A stretch of 64,000 nucleotides of DNA from Burkholderia sp. HI2500 (GTDB lineage: Bacteria > Pseudomonadota > Gammaproteobacteria > Burkholderiales > Burkholderiaceae), in contig NZ_NKFL01000006.1 of assembly GCF_002223055.1 (NCBI RefSeq), forward strand, positions 2,046,001 to 2,110,000. Direction: 5' to 3'. Positions 44,437 through 53,386 of this stretch are shown one piece after another (position 1 is the stretch's first letter; the number at the start of each line of letters is the position of its first letter). The translations under genes were made by a program, and so were the position numbers. A model generated the notes under the pieces. The model made no database searches. It was given only the letters and a program-made list of their open reading frames with translations, and was not told the DNA's origin.

Positions 44437-46767
44437 ATGCACAAACTCTTCAAGAAGACGACGGTAACGATGGCCGTCTCGTCGCTGCTCGCACTCTACG
44501 GTTGCGGCTCGGTCGATGGACCGACGACCCCGCCGACGATCAAGCCGAGCACGTCAGGGACGGGCGGCAGCTCGGGGACTTCGGGGACGTCGGGTGGTGG
44601 GACGTCGGGTACTTCGGGTGGCGGGACTTCGGGTAGTTCAGGTACGTCGGGGACTTCCGGTACGTCGGGCACCTCTGGTACCTCGGGCACCTCTGGTACC
44701 TCGGGCACTTCTGGTACGTCGGGTACTTCCGGTACGTCAGGCACCTCCGGCACGTCGGGCACTTCTGGTACGTCGGGTACTTCCGGTACGTCAGGCACCT
44801 CCGGCACGTCGGGCACTTCTGGTACGTCGGGTACTTCCGGTACGTCAGGCACCTCCGGCACGTCGGGCACTTCTGGTACGTCGGGCACTTCCGGCACGTC
44901 GGGCACTTCCGGTACGTCGGGCACTTCCGGCACCTCGGGCACCTCCGGTACTTCGGGCACTTCCGGTACTTCGGGCACTTCCGGTACGTCGGGTACTTCC
45001 GGTACTTCGGGCACTTCCGGCACGTCGGGCACTTCCGGTACGTCGGGCACCTCCGGCACGTCGGGCACTTCCGGTACGTCGGGTACCTCCGGCACGTCCG
45101 GCACCTCTGGTACGTCGGGCACCTCCGGCACGTCTGGCACTTCCGGTACTTCGGGCACTTCCGGTACTTCGGGCACTTCCGGTACTTCGGGCACCTCCGG
45201 CACCTCCGGTACGTCCGGCACCTCCGGCACGTCTGGCACTTCCGGTACTTCGGGCACTTCCGGTACTTCGGGCACCTCCGGTACGTCCGGCACCTCCGGT
45301 ACGTCCGGCACCTCCGGCACGTCGGGCACCTCCGGTACTTCGGGCACCTCCGGCACGTCGGGCACGTCGGGCACGTCGGGCACCTCCGGTACGTCGGGCA
45401 CCTCCGGCACCGGCGTCACCCCCCTCGGCAATGTCCTCCAGAAATCCGGCAACCTCGTGACGGCACTCGGCACGACGGTCGCAACCGGCGGCGCGCAGAT
45501 CGGCGGCGTGCAGATCCCCGGCACGAACCCGACGACGGCCACCAGCGTCGGCAACGCGGTCACGAGCCTCGGCAACGGCGTGCAGGCGCTCGGCAACGGC
45601 GTCGCGGCCGGCCTCGGCTCGATCGGCGTGTCGGCCAACCCGCTCGGACCGACGCTGACGTCGACCACCGGCCTGCTGACCGGCACCGGCGGCGCGGTCA
45701 ACAACCTCGGCAACGCGGTGAAGAGCCTCGGCTCCGGCCCGCTGTCGCCGCTGTCGCCGGTCACGACGCTCGTCGGCGATCTCGTCAACACCGTCGGCGG
45801 CGCCGTCAACTCGACCGCATCGGGCCTCAACACGGCGCTGAACAGCTCGCCGGTCCAGCAGCTCGAGACGCAGGTCGGCAAGGTGATCAACCCGATCACG
45901 AACACGCTGACCGGCGGGGTCACGACGCCGGGCGCCACGCAGACGCTCGGCGGCGTCACGCTGCTTGGCACGCCGCTCAACGGCCTGCTGAGCGCGCTCG
46001 GCAACGGCCTCGCCGGCGCCGGCACGAAGGTGGGCGGCGCAACCGACAACCCGGTGGGCGGCGCGCTCGGCGGTGTCGTGGCGCAGCTCGGCAACACGGT
46101 GACGTCCACCGGCGGCCTCGTCCACGACAACAACGCGGGCAGCTCCAGCAGCGGCACCGGCGGCAGCAACCCGCTCGCCCCGATCACGGGCCTGCTCGGC
46201 ACGCTGACGGGCGGTCTGGGCGGCGGCAGCTCGAGCGGTTCGGGCGGCACCAGCGGCACCAGCGGCGGCGGCCCGCTCGGACCGGTCACGGGCCTGCTCG
46301 GCTCGCTGACGGGTGCGCTCGGCGGCCTCGGTTCGGGCGGCACGAGCGGTACCGGCGGAACGAGTGGCACGGGCGGCACCAGCGGCACCGGTGGCGCGGG
46401 GATCGGCGGCCTGCTCGCGCCGGTCACCAACCTCGTCAACTCGCTGACGCCGCTCGGCGCCAGCCTCACCGGCACGGTCACGACGCCGGGCGGCAACGTG
46501 ACGGGCACGCTCGGCGGCCTGCTGTCGAGCGGCCCGGTCGGCACGGTGACGGGTGCGCTGACGACGCCGGCAGGCGCCGCGGGCGCCACCGGCACAGCCA
46601 GCCCCGGCGGTGCGGCCGGCTCGGTCACGACGCCGGCGGGTGGCGGCTCCGTGGTGGGCGGCCTGACCGGCGGCTCGACTGGGGGTGCCGCGGGCGGCGC
46701 CGGCAACCTGCTGTCGCCGGTGACGAACCTCCTGGGCGGTCTGCTGGGCGGCGGCAACAAGAAGTAA
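44437..46767 (+). CDS. surface lipoprotein with a long Gly-Thr-Ser (collagen-like) triplet region
   Basis: A 776-residue protein. The signal ends in the lipobox LLALYGC. After a short Pro/Thr-rich stretch, residues from about 45 to 325 are almost pure Gly-Thr-Ser triplets, the Gly-X-Y periodicity of bacterial collagen-like proteins but without proline. The C-terminal 450 residues are Gly-rich with repeated [16 protein letters not shown] and VTTPGG-type segments. Collagen-like triplet-repeat proteins are known in Burkholderia; their roles include adhesion. The length of the repeat probably varies between strains. No operon partner is obvious. Confidence 0.75.
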   Translation: MHKLFKKTTVTMAVSSLLALYGCGSVDGPTTPPTIKPSTSGTGGSSGTSGTSGGGTSGTSGGGTSGSSGTSGTSGTSGTSGTSGTSGTSGTSGTSGTSGTSGTSGTSGTSGTSGTSGTSGTSGTSGTSGTSGTSGTSGTSGTSGTSGTSGTSGTSGTSGTSGTSGTSGTSGTSGTSGTSGTSGTSGTSGTSGTSGTSGTSGTSGTSGTSGTSGTSGTSGTSGTSGTSGTSGTSGTSGTSGTSGTSGTSGTSGTSGTSGTSGTSGTSGTSGTSGTSGTSGTSGTSGTSGTSGTSGTSGTSGTSGTSGTSGTSGTSGTSGTSGTSGTGVTPLGNVLQKSGNLVTALGTTVATGGAQIGGVQIPGTNPTTATSVGNAVTSLGNGVQALGNGVAAGLGSIGVSANPLGPTLTSTTGLLTGTGGAVNNLGNAVKSLGSGPLSPLSPVTTLVGDLVNTVGGAVNSTASGLNTALNSSPVQQLETQVGKVINPITNTLTGGVTTPGATQTLGGVTLLGTPLNGLLSALGNGLAGAGTKVGGATDNPVGGALGGVVAQLGNTVTSTGGLVHDNNAGSSSSGTGGSNPLAPITGLLGTLTGGLGGGSSSGSGGTSGTSGGGPLGPVTGLLGSLTGALGGLGSGGTSGTGGTSGTGGTSGTGGAGIGGLLAPVTNLVNSLTPLGASLTGTVTTPGGNVTGTLGGLLSSGPVGTVTGALTTPAGAAGATGTASPGGAAGSVTTPAGGGSVVGGLTGGSTGGAAGGAGNLLSPVTNLLGGLLGGGNKK
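44566..45411 (+). repeat. degenerate nine-base tandem repeat coding Gly-Thr-Ser
   Basis: About 94 units of GGNACNTCN, with third-position changes (ACG, ACC, ACT; TCG, TCC, TCT) that form higher-order blocks; three 60-base stretches from 44710 on are nearly identical. The reverse strand has no stop codons in this stretch, which creates spurious long frames there. Confidence 0.9.
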
Positions 46768-46797
46768 CGCTTTACCTATCAGAACCACAGGCCAATG

Positions 46798-46826
46798 GCC
46801 GGGCGCGCATCCATACAAAGCCCGGC
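46798..46826 (+). terminator. hairpin after the repeat lipoprotein gene
   Basis: GCCGGGC (46798-46804) pairs with GCCCGGC (46820-46826) around 15 bases, 30 bases after the stop codon. There is no T-run; possible terminator or RNA end-protection hairpin. Confidence 0.35.
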
Positions 46827-46887
46827 CGACGGCCGGCGTCACCCGCCAAGCGGGGGCGCCGGCCCTCATCCGTACGAGGATCCGATC

Positions 46888-48171
46888 ATGAATTCCACGC
46901 TTGACGGCATCGCCGCGGTCCAGGACCGCCCACCCCGTTCCGCCACGCCGCTGCGCGCCGGCCTGCTCGGCATCGCCGCCGGCCTCTTCGCGCTGTGGAT
47001 CACGCGCGACCAGCCGGCCCTCGACGCAGCCACGCGCGCGGTCATCGCCAGCCTCGCGATCATCGGCACGATCGCGCTGCACGAAATCTTCATCTCGCGC
47101 GTCTACCTGCGCCCGAGCGCGGGCCTGTCGCGGCAGGCCGTCCGGCCGCTCGGCATCGCGCGCGTCGCCACGCGGCTCGGCGCGCTGACGTCGATCTATG
47201 CAGGCATCGGCGTGATCTACTGGCTGCTGCCCGAATACCACGGCCGGTTCTACCTGCCGTTCTGGTCGCTGCTGCGCTCGCTCGCGCCGTACGTGATCGT
47301 CGCCGCGCCGTTCTACTTCGCGTGGATGGACCGCCACCAGCGCGAGACCGACGACGCGTACCTGCTGTGGGGCCGCTTCCTGTTCCGCCGCGAGCAGCCC
47401 GCGAGCTGGAAGCCGGTGCGCGAGATGCTGGCCGGCTGGGGCGTGAAGGCGTTCTTCCTGCCGCTGATGACCGTCTACCTGTCGAAGGACGCCGATCACC
47501 TGACCGCGTCGCTCGCGAACGCGATGCACGCGCCGATGACGATCGCGACCTTCGTGTTCATGTACGACCTGTCGTTCACGATGGACCTGATGTTCGGCAC
47601 CGTCGGCTATCTGTGCACGTTCCGCATCCTCGACAGCCACGTGCGCACCGTCGAGCCGACGACGCTCGGCTGGGTGGCCGCGCTGATGTGCTACCAGCCG
47701 TTCTGGTCGCTGTTCTCGAACAACTACATCCGCTACGAAGGCTCGATGTTCTGGGACAACTGGCTGATGTCGGCCCCGACGCTGCGCGTGATCTGGGGCG
47801 CGGTGATCATCCTGCTGCTGTTGACCTACGCGCTGTGCACGATCTCGTTCGGGCTGCGGTTCTCGAACCTGACGAACCGCGGGATCATCACGTCGGGCCC
47901 GTACCGTTTCACGAAGCATCCGGCGTACATCACGAAGAACCTGTCGTACTGGATGGTGTCGGTGCCGTTCGTCGAGCCGCTCGGCTGGCAGGTCGGGCTC
48001 ATGCACTGCGCGGGGCTCGTCGCGGTCAACCTGATCTACTACACGCGGGCAAAGACGGAAGAGCGCCACCTGATGCGTGACCCCGACTATCGTGCGTATG
48101 CCGAATGGATCGAGCAGCACGGGCTGTTCGCGCGGATCAGGCAGGCATTCGGGCAGCGCGCGCCGGCTTGA
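46888..48171 (+). CDS. multi-pass membrane protein with ICMT-like methyltransferase domain
   Basis: A 427-residue inner-membrane protein with about nine or ten helices. The C-terminus contains the isoprenylcysteine methyltransferase/phospholipid methyltransferase signature: TSGPYRFTKHPAYITKNLSY, then YYTRAKTEERHLMRDPDYRA, which binds SAM. The N-terminal two thirds are additional helices. GAGGA precedes the start. It could methylate a lipid or an isoprenoid-type substrate; nothing nearby identifies it. It converges on the CmlA-like exporter. Confidence 0.75.
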   Translation: MNSTLDGIAAVQDRPPRSATPLRAGLLGIAAGLFALWITRDQPALDAATRAVIASLAIIGTIALHEIFISRVYLRPSAGLSRQAVRPLGIARVATRLGALTSIYAGIGVIYWLLPEYHGRFYLPFWSLLRSLAPYVIVAAPFYFAWMDRHQRETDDAYLLWGRFLFRREQPASWKPVREMLAGWGVKAFFLPLMTVYLSKDADHLTASLANAMHAPMTIATFVFMYDLSFTMDLMFGTVGYLCTFRILDSHVRTVEPTTLGWVAALMCYQPFWSLFSNNYIRYEGSMFWDNWLMSAPTLRVIWGAVIILLLLTYALCTISFGLRFSNLTNRGIITSGPYRFTKHPAYITKNLSYWMVSVPFVEPLGWQVGLMHCAGLVAVNLIYYTRAKTEERHLMRDPDYRAYAEWIEQHGLFARIRQAFGQRAPA

Positions 48172-48182
48172 CGCTGGGGCAA

Positions 48183-48205
48183 TGGCGGGGCTCGCTGCCC
48201 CGCCA
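48183..48205. terminator. hairpin between convergent genes
   Basis: TGGCGGGGC (48183-48191) pairs with GCCCCGCCA (48197-48205) around five bases, just after the ICMT-like gene and before the end of the convergent exporter gene. It lacks a T-run but may act in both directions. Confidence 0.45.
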
Positions 48206-48314
48206 CTTCATCGAAGCGCCGCGCGGCCCCACACCACAGCGCGTCGCCGCGCGCATGCTCAGTCGAACGAGACGCTGCTGTCGCACCCGTCACGCGCGCG
48301 ACCGGTTGCACGCG

Positions 48315-49490
48315 TCAGCCCCTTGATCGCGACGAAGCTCGCAGGCCCATGACGAAGCAGCAGGCCGCGAGCGGCCACGCGGTAGCGCCGTCGAAGATTA
48401 GCGTCGCGAGCGTGCCCACGCCGCTGACGATCACGCCCTGCACCGCGTAGTAGAGCGCAACCGCCTTGCCGGCGGCAGCGCCGAAATCGCGCAGCGCGCC
48501 GTTCGCGGACACCGACGACATCAGCACGATACCGACCGCGATCAGCCACATCGGCATCACGAACGTCGCGAACGACGGCTTCGTCTGGACCGTACAGACG
48601 GCCAGCACGATCGCACCCGTCATCATCGTGAGCGCCCCTCGCGCAACGCAGCCGGCCTCGCCCCACCTCGACACGAACGTCCCTGCGAAGCGCGACACGA
48701 CGACCATCACGATCGCGACGGTCGCAAAGGCCACGCTGAACGCCACGCGGGAGTAGCCCGCCCCGCCGACCAGCACGCGCGGCGCGGTGGAGAAGAACAC
48801 GAAGAACGCCCCCATCGCGGCGGCAAACGCGAGTGTGTGAACCTGAAAGGGCCGGCTGCCGAGAATCGATGCGACGGACGGCCCCTGCCGGTTCGCCGGC
48901 CGCGGCCGCGTTTCGTGCCAGCGTGGCCACGCATGGCCGCACGCGAGCAGACCCAGCAGGCCGAGCGTCGCGAAGATCGCGCGCCATCCGCAGGCGGCTG
49001 CGATGGCCGCGCCGAGCAGCGGGCCCAACGCGGGCACGAACGCCAGCATCGCGCCGAACTGGCTGTAGATCGTGCGGCCTTCCGGGCGATCGGCGTAGAC
49101 ATCGCGCACGGTCGCGAACGTGGCGACGAGCGCGGCCGACGCGCCCAGCGCCTGCAGCACGCGCAGTGCGACGAACAGGGCGCCGCCGCCAGCGATCGCA
49201 AGCGCCAGCGAAGCCGCTGCAAAACACAGCGCGCCGCCGAGCACCACCGGCCGCCTGCCGACGCGGTCCGACAACGGGCCGAAGAGCATCTGGCCCAGGC
49301 CGAGGACGACCATGTAGACGCTCAGCGTCAACTGGACGATGGCCGGCGACGTGCCCAGCGCGGACGGCATCTCCGGGATCACCGGCAGGTAAACGTCCAT
49401 CGCCAGCGAAGCGAGGAGATCGAAAGGCGCCATCAGCAGCAGCGCCGACGGCAACGAATAAGCCCAGACGGGCGTGGATTGTTCAGGCAT
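48315..49490 (-). CDS. CmlA/FloR-like MFS efflux pump (Bcr/CflA family), probable phenicol exporter
   Basis: A 391-residue MFS transporter with 12 helices. The N-terminal segment PFDLLASLAMDVYLPVIPEM, FGPLSDRVGRRPVVLGGAL and DVYADRPEGRTIY closely follow CmlA-type chloramphenicol exporters, and the MGAFFVFFSTAPRVL segment of helix 7 also matches. The start at 49490 gives the normal CmlA length. Upstream on the same strand lie a nine-residue leader peptide and alternative hairpins, the arrangement that controls cmlA by ribosome stalling. Intrinsic low-level phenicol export is the best guess, other substrates being possible. Confidence 0.85.
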   Translation of the reverse strand: MPEQSTPVWAYSLPSALLLMAPFDLLASLAMDVYLPVIPEMPSALGTSPAIVQLTLSVYMVVLGLGQMLFGPLSDRVGRRPVVLGGALCFAAASLALAIAGGGALFVALRVLQALGASAALVATFATVRDVYADRPEGRTIYSQFGAMLAFVPALGPLLGAAIAAACGWRAIFATLGLLGLLACGHAWPRWHETRPRPANRQGPSVASILGSRPFQVHTLAFAAAMGAFFVFFSTAPRVLVGGAGYSRVAFSVAFATVAIVMVVVSRFAGTFVSRWGEAGCVARGALTMMTGAIVLAVCTVQTKPSFATFVMPMWLIAVGIVLMSSVSANGALRDFGAAAGKAVALYYAVQGVIVSGVGTLATLIFDGATAWPLAACCFVMGLRASSRSRG

Positions 49491-49521
49491 GACAAGGCAT
49501 CCGCTCAGAAAAGGGAATCTG

Positions 49522-49594
49522 GCGGCGATCTGCCTGGTCAGCGAGGGACAACGGGAGATCGCCGCAACGACCGGTTGACGAAGGTCGTTGCGGC
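49522..49594 (-). promoter_or_regulatory. attenuator with mutually exclusive hairpins before the CmlA-like gene
   Basis: In transcript order, GCCGCAACGACC (49594-49583) pairs perfectly with GGTCGTTGCGGC (49572-49561) around ten bases. The end of that second arm, GCGGCGATCT (49565-49556), can instead pair perfectly with AGATCGCCGC (49531-49522). The two structures exclude each other. The first stem begins directly after the stop codon of the leader peptide, so a stalled ribosome would cover it and favour the second. The second arm's CCGC could otherwise pair with GCGG in the GAGCGG sequence before the exporter start. Confidence 0.6.
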
Positions 49595-49624
49595 TTAGCG
49601 ATCCGTGGACGGGCCGGCTCCCAT
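49595..49624 (-). CDS. nine-residue leader peptide MGAGPSTDR
   Basis: ATG at 49624 to TAA at 49597-49595, with AAGGA eight bases upstream. Its stop codon abuts the first stem of the attenuator. Known cmlA genes have a nine-residue leader of similar type (MSTSKNADK) on which drug-bound ribosomes stall. The peptide itself differs, as expected if only a few positions near the stall site matter. Confidence 0.55.
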   Translation of the reverse strand: MGAGPSTDR

Positions 49625-49789
49625 GGAGGAATCCTTGCGGTGTGCGTTGACTGCGCAGTGTAGTCGGTTCGACAGACGGGCACCAGACTTGCACGCACGG
49701 CCAGGTAGTTGCGATCCGGCTGGCCAGCTCGTGTAGGGTGCCAACCGGCCGCGTGCGATACGGCGCCGCGCATTCCGGTGGAACGGGAC

Positions 49790-49876
49790 GTGATCCACGA
49801 AGTCCCGATCCGGTTCGCACGCGGCATTGCGGGCCTCGCCGCGATCGCCGCCGCGAATCGGCACATCCCCGGCGGA
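49790..49876 (+). pseudogene. decayed copy of a 28-codon microgene
   Basis: Starting at a GTG, 28 codons align without gaps to the intact microgene at 63834: both read VIH.V.I.FA..IAGLAAIAA followed by HIP. Here the stop codon has become GGA, hydrophobic residues are replaced by Pro and Arg, and the ribosome binding site is lost. Similarity continues outside the frame on both sides (from about 49751 to 49900), with roughly 110 bases missing upstream. It is one end of a direct repeat around the CDI locus. Confidence 0.6.
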
Positions 49877-49903
49877 TTCGCGACCCCGGCTCGCGTCGCC
49901 GGG

Positions 49904-50494
49904 TTAATGCTTCAGACGCACAACGTACAGCCCGGTGAAGTTTGCAGCCGCCGACAAACTGAAGGTCGGCGGGGTCGAAATGATCGGTCCCGGAATGGTT
50001 GGCTTGTAGGTGACGGTCCCGCCCGAGACGTCGGCCATTTCGATGACCGCCGGGCTCGGATTGGGAATGATGTTGGAGGTGAAGTTCAGGGTCAGCGTGC
50101 GGTCGAACATATTGTCGAACCCGCCGTAGGACTTGATCTCGTAGACAAGGTCCGCATTCACGCCTGCAGGCACCGGATCCGGTTTGCCCAGGCAAATCAA
50201 TCCGTCGCGAACCACACCACCCGGCGGGGTCTTGAAGGTCAGCGTCGCGACGCCGTCGTCGGTGACCAGCGTCATCGTCGCATTCGCAACGGCACTCTTG
50301 GTGAGCTGGATCGACTTGTAGCCGTCCGGACACTTGAGCGTGACAGGCTGAGGATCCGGTGTGGTCGGCGAAGGGGTTCCCGTCGCGCTGTCGCTACTCG
50401 TCGCATTGCTCCCGCCGCCGTCACCGCCACCACCGCATGCCGACAACAAGACGATAGAACCCGCCAGGATCGCGAGAAAAATATTATTTTTCAT
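49904..50494 (-). CDS. lipoprotein of unknown function downstream of cdiB
   Basis: A 196-residue lipoprotein: the signal ends in VLLSACGGGG with the lipobox Cys at about residue 20, then a Gly/Ser/Thr-rich tether and a domain with two cysteines (LKCPDGYKS, DGLICLGKP) that may pair. No family was recognised. It lies 153 bases after cdiB on the same strand, so it may be co-transcribed with the CDI genes. The small lipoprotein BcpO of Burkholderia CDI loci lies between bcpI and bcpB, so this is not an obvious BcpO. Confidence 0.6.
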   Translation of the reverse strand: MKNNIFLAILAGSIVLLSACGGGGDGGGSNATSSDSATGTPSPTTPDPQPVTLKCPDGYKSIQLTKSAVANATMTLVTDDGVATLTFKTPPGGVVRDGLICLGKPDPVPAGVNADLVYEIKSYGGFDNMFDRTLTLNFTSNIIPNPSPAVIEMADVSGGTVTYKPTIPGPIISTPPTFSLSAAANFTGLYVVRLKH

Positions 50495-50647
50495 CTTTCA
50501 CTCTCTCTATTGATCAATATAACTAATAAAACAGATCACCCTCGTGACCGATTGCTGCCTACTGCTCGGTGCCATTCCAGGCAGCGCCGGGAAAAGCTAC
50601 CGTACGATGTGTCCGGATCGATACGGATCCAGACGCACCTCATCAAC

Positions 50648-52384
50648 TCAAAACTGCGCGGTGACCTGGAATCCGACCGTGACACGCGCCGTCGGGAAGC
50701 CCGACGGCTTGTAGACAGGCGTCCCCGCAAAGAGGTCGTACGCGTAGGCGCCAAAGCGCGTGCCGACGCTGCCCTTCACACCGACGACTGCACCGGCCAG
50801 TTGCGTACCGACGAGCAGGATCGGCTGCGGCCCCCATACGCGTCCATAGTCCAGCCCCGCGTACAGCGCCTGCCCCGTCTGGTCAATCGGCATTTGCAGT
50901 TCGTTGCGCCAGTAGAGCCCGCGCGCCGCCGCCAGCATCGTTTCGCCGTCGAAACCGCGCACGGTGTAGCGGCTGCCGATCGTCACGTCGTCAAGGTAGT
51001 TCAGCGTGTTGCCGGTGTACTGGCCGTGGAACGTTCCGACATAGCGAAACGGTTGCTTGCCGACTGCAAACGGCACCGACAGGTTTGCGTCGAGCACGGC
51101 CATCTTGAAGCGATAGGTCGGGCCGCCACCTGCAGCGAATGTGTCGTCCTGCGCGCCGAACCCGCCGACGCCCTGGCGATACGCGAGCGAGCCGTCGAAC
51201 TGTGCGCCAGCGAAATAATGGCGATCGGTCAGGCCGAGTTCAATGATCGTGTTGTTGCGGCGCTGCTGCGAAATCTCGGTGTCTTCGATGAAGCTCTGCC
51301 CGAATCGGCGCGATAGCCGGAAATATCCGCCGAATACGTCGTTCTGGCCGCGTGCCAGTACACGGGCCAGCTTGAAATCGACCGTCTTCGAATTGCCGCT
51401 CGCGACGAACGTCTGGTTCACACCCGCAATCTGCTGGTAGTAGGTATTCGTGTAGGCGGACAGCGTAGCCGTCCAGTAGCCCCACGGAATCGAATAGAAG
51501 CCGTTCCAGCCGTGCGAGCCGAGACGCTTGTCGCCGAATTCCAGATCCTGGCTCACGCCGATGTTGAAGATGTCGCTCAGGCCCAGCGGATTGTCGATGC
51601 CAAGCGACAGGTTGCCCTGTAGCCGGCCGGTTGCGCGCGTGCCCGAGTTGTCGATCGACGCGATCACGGTCCAAGGCTTGCCACGCTTCACGTCGAGCAC
51701 GACGTCGCTCTCGCCCGGCACGTCGGCTGGGACGATCTGCATCGACACGTCCTGGCTCGATACGCGCTTCATCTGCTCGAGACCCTGCTCGAGGTCGCGC
51801 AGGTTCAGCAGTTCGCCATCGCGGGTGGGGAAGGCGGTTTTCCAGGTGCCGTGCAGTTTCTCGTCGGCGAAACGCACGTGGCGGATCACGCCGGGGATCA
51901 GGGAAAATTTCAGGGTGCCGGTCGACAGATCCTGTTCGGGCAACAGTACGCGTGTTGTGACATACCCGCGTGCCAGGATGGCTTGCGACAGGCCCTTGAC
52001 GAGCACGTCGAGCCCCTGTTTGCCGACGCACTGGCCGGAGTAGTGGTCGAGCCATTCACGCGCGAAGGCAAAGCGATCCATCGGCAAGGCCGACGCGCCT
52101 TGCGCTTTCACGGACGTGGGCAGCGCGTCGGGCACGTCGAGCGAGAAGCGATCGATGCGAAAGCACGGCGACTCCGACGGCAGTGCCGGATACCCGGCGC
52201 TCCCCGTCACGCCCGAACGCACCCCGGGCGCAGAGATTGCTCGCTCGCGCTCACGCGCCTCTTCCTGCTGTCGGATTTGCTGGTCGTTTCCCTGAGCAGC
52301 CAGGCGCGGAGCTTCCTGCGCCGACACACTTGCCGCTATCAGCAGCAGTGCCGCTGCATAGTTCCCCCGGCGAATAGTTCTCAT
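50648..52384 (-). CDS. cdiB: CdiB/BcpB, two-partner-secretion outer-membrane transporter
   Basis: A 578-residue Omp85/TpsB transporter. A signal peptide (ALLLIAASVSA) is followed by a charged segment, POTRA domains (SPCFRIDRFSLDVPD; GYVTTRVLLPEQDL, FSLIPGVIRHV) and the FhaC/ShlB barrel with GRPTVIAS-like KPWTVIASIDNSGTRATGR; the conserved loop IGSRYTVRGFDGE carries the VRGY/F motif, and the protein ends in GFQVTAQF. It exports CdiA. Its place downstream of cdiA and the immunity genes is the Burkholderia order (A-I-B) rather than the E. coli order. Confidence 0.93.
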   Translation of the reverse strand: MRTIRRGNYAAALLLIAASVSAQEAPRLAAQGNDQQIRQQEEARERERAISAPGVRSGVTGSAGYPALPSESPCFRIDRFSLDVPDALPTSVKAQGASALPMDRFAFAREWLDHYSGQCVGKQGLDVLVKGLSQAILARGYVTTRVLLPEQDLSTGTLKFSLIPGVIRHVRFADEKLHGTWKTAFPTRDGELLNLRDLEQGLEQMKRVSSQDVSMQIVPADVPGESDVVLDVKRGKPWTVIASIDNSGTRATGRLQGNLSLGIDNPLGLSDIFNIGVSQDLEFGDKRLGSHGWNGFYSIPWGYWTATLSAYTNTYYQQIAGVNQTFVASGNSKTVDFKLARVLARGQNDVFGGYFRLSRRFGQSFIEDTEISQQRRNNTIIELGLTDRHYFAGAQFDGSLAYRQGVGGFGAQDDTFAAGGGPTYRFKMAVLDANLSVPFAVGKQPFRYVGTFHGQYTGNTLNYLDDVTIGSRYTVRGFDGETMLAAARGLYWRNELQMPIDQTGQALYAGLDYGRVWGPQPILLVGTQLAGAVVGVKGSVGTRFGAYAYDLFAGTPVYKPSGFPTARVTVGFQVTAQF

Positions 52385-52533
52385 GTATTTTTAGACACGT
52401 GATTGTGAATATTGACTACGTCGTGTGCTTATCGGAATTTCAGCAAGCAACTGCCAGTTGAACTGGTCTACATATAGCACCAGAGCCGGGGCGTCCGTTA
52501 GGCGCCCCAACGCTCGGCCTTATATAAAATGCA

Positions 52534-52800
52534 TCATTTAAACAAAGGTCCAAATCTTTCCGGATTGTCGCCCAACATCCCTGCGGTTCGAAGCGGCTTC
52601 TGTAGATATCTGAAAAATATCGGCAATTGAATCAAGAGGACTGGAATTCCAATCCAAAACACCGAAACATCATCACTTAACTTCAGTACCAACCTACAAA
52701 TCCCAACCACTACGACTGTATTGCAGCCAGCCACAAACGCGGATGCAAGCAATATAACAAACCAGATTTGAAATGTTGTATACTCTCGACGCCAATTCAC
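52534..52800 (-). CDS. small membrane protein, candidate CDI immunity protein (third of an array)
   Basis: An 88-residue protein starting at GTG 52800, preceded by a strong GGAGG. Two hydrophobic helices (FQIWFVILLASAFVAGC and SVFWIGIPVLLIQLPIFF) flank a short acidic loop. The layout and scattered identities match the protein at 52844: an F-V-x-x-A-S start, a VxxxxR segment, an acidic loop, then a second helix and R-x-L. It lies in AT-rich DNA between cdiA and cdiB. It may protect against a related toxin; no toxin gene is attached. Confidence 0.5.
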   Translation of the reverse strand: MNWRREYTTFQIWFVILLASAFVAGCNTVVVVGICRLVLKLSDDVSVFWIGIPVLLIQLPIFFRYLQKPLRTAGMLGDNPERFGPLFK

Positions 52801-52843
52801 TGATGTCCTCCGGTGTTTGCCGCACTTCTTTGTTCGGTGATTC

Positions 52844-53071
52844 TTACGTGCGAGAATTCCGCGTCAGAATTCCTGGTAGCACTCTGCAGCACCAGATAAA
52901 GTAAATTATAAACAATGGTCCGCCAAGAAAAATCAATGTCTTGTTCTCATCGAATCCAAATAAATGGCGAACCAACTCTGATACGAGAAACGCCCAGAAA
53001 ACGCCCGTCCCAAAGGATATTGAGGCGACGGCCACAAAAAGACGGGCTTTAGCATAAAAATCTCTAGTCAT
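52844..53071 (-). CDS. small membrane protein, candidate CDI immunity protein (second of an array)
   Basis: A 75-residue protein with two hydrophobic helices (LFVAVASISFGTGVFWAFLV and TLIFLGGPLFIIYFIWC) around the loop FGFDENK. It shares its architecture with the neighbours at 52534 and 53383. It lies 30 bases downstream of an orphan toxin-like fragment, so it could be that fragment's partner. Base composition is clearly more AT-rich than the chromosome around it. Confidence 0.5.
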   Translation of the reverse strand: MTRDFYAKARLFVAVASISFGTGVFWAFLVSELVRHLFGFDENKTLIFLGGPLFIIYFIWCCRVLPGILTRNSRT

Positions 53072-53101
53072 TGGTGGCCAGCCTTGGTTTCCTTTGACAC
53101 G

Positions 53102-53386
53102 TTATTGTAGACAGCCCCCTCTCGATCCCACACCGAACAACATCAAAGGCTGATTTACCCCCGGCAACGGCATCTTGGTTAGCGGGAGCAACCTGACATT
53201 GTTGTACTCAGAAACCGACACGCCAAACATAGACTGCGGTCGACCAAGACCATCAGCAAGTCCAACATTAAGCGTGCGAGGCGCGAAAAGACCTCCAACA
53301 CTTACACCAAAATTTACGACGTCATATGCAGCCCCACCCCAATTGCGGAGAATTAAATTGGGCACCCCACTGTCACCAAGAATCAT
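53102..53386 (-). CDS. orphan toxin-like C-terminal fragment
   Basis: A 94-residue frame beginning at ATG 53386, overlapping the stop of the preceding gene as ATGA. It reads like the end of a larger protein: NLILRNWGGAAYDVVNFGVS, then VGGLFAPRTL and a C-terminal MPLPGVNQPLMLFGVGSRGG. It lacks the two-helix layout of its neighbours. Displaced CdiA C-terminal tips with their own immunity genes are known downstream of cdiA loci; this is a plausible relic of that kind. No domain was recognised. Confidence 0.4.
   Translation of the reverse strand: MILGDSGVPNLILRNWGGAAYDVVNFGVSVGGLFAPRTLNVGLADGLGRPQSMFGVSVSEYNNVRLLPLTKMPLPGVNQPLMLFGVGSRGGCLQ

Noticed and set aside
44566..45411. Regularly spaced short repeats that could be taken for a CRISPR array
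   Set aside because: Units are nine bases, contiguous and in frame with a protein; there are no unique spacers and no cas genes.
44496..46760. Very long minus-strand frame (over 750 codons) opposite the repeat lipoprotein, with Val-Pro-Glu-Val-type repeats
   Set aside because: It is the mirror image of the Gly-Thr-Ser repeat, whose codons contain no reverse stop. It has no ribosome binding site, and the plus-strand product has a signal peptide and lipobox.
49904..50494. Naming the lipoprotein gene after cdiB as bcpO
   Set aside because: BcpO is encoded between bcpI and bcpB and is smaller; position and length do not match.
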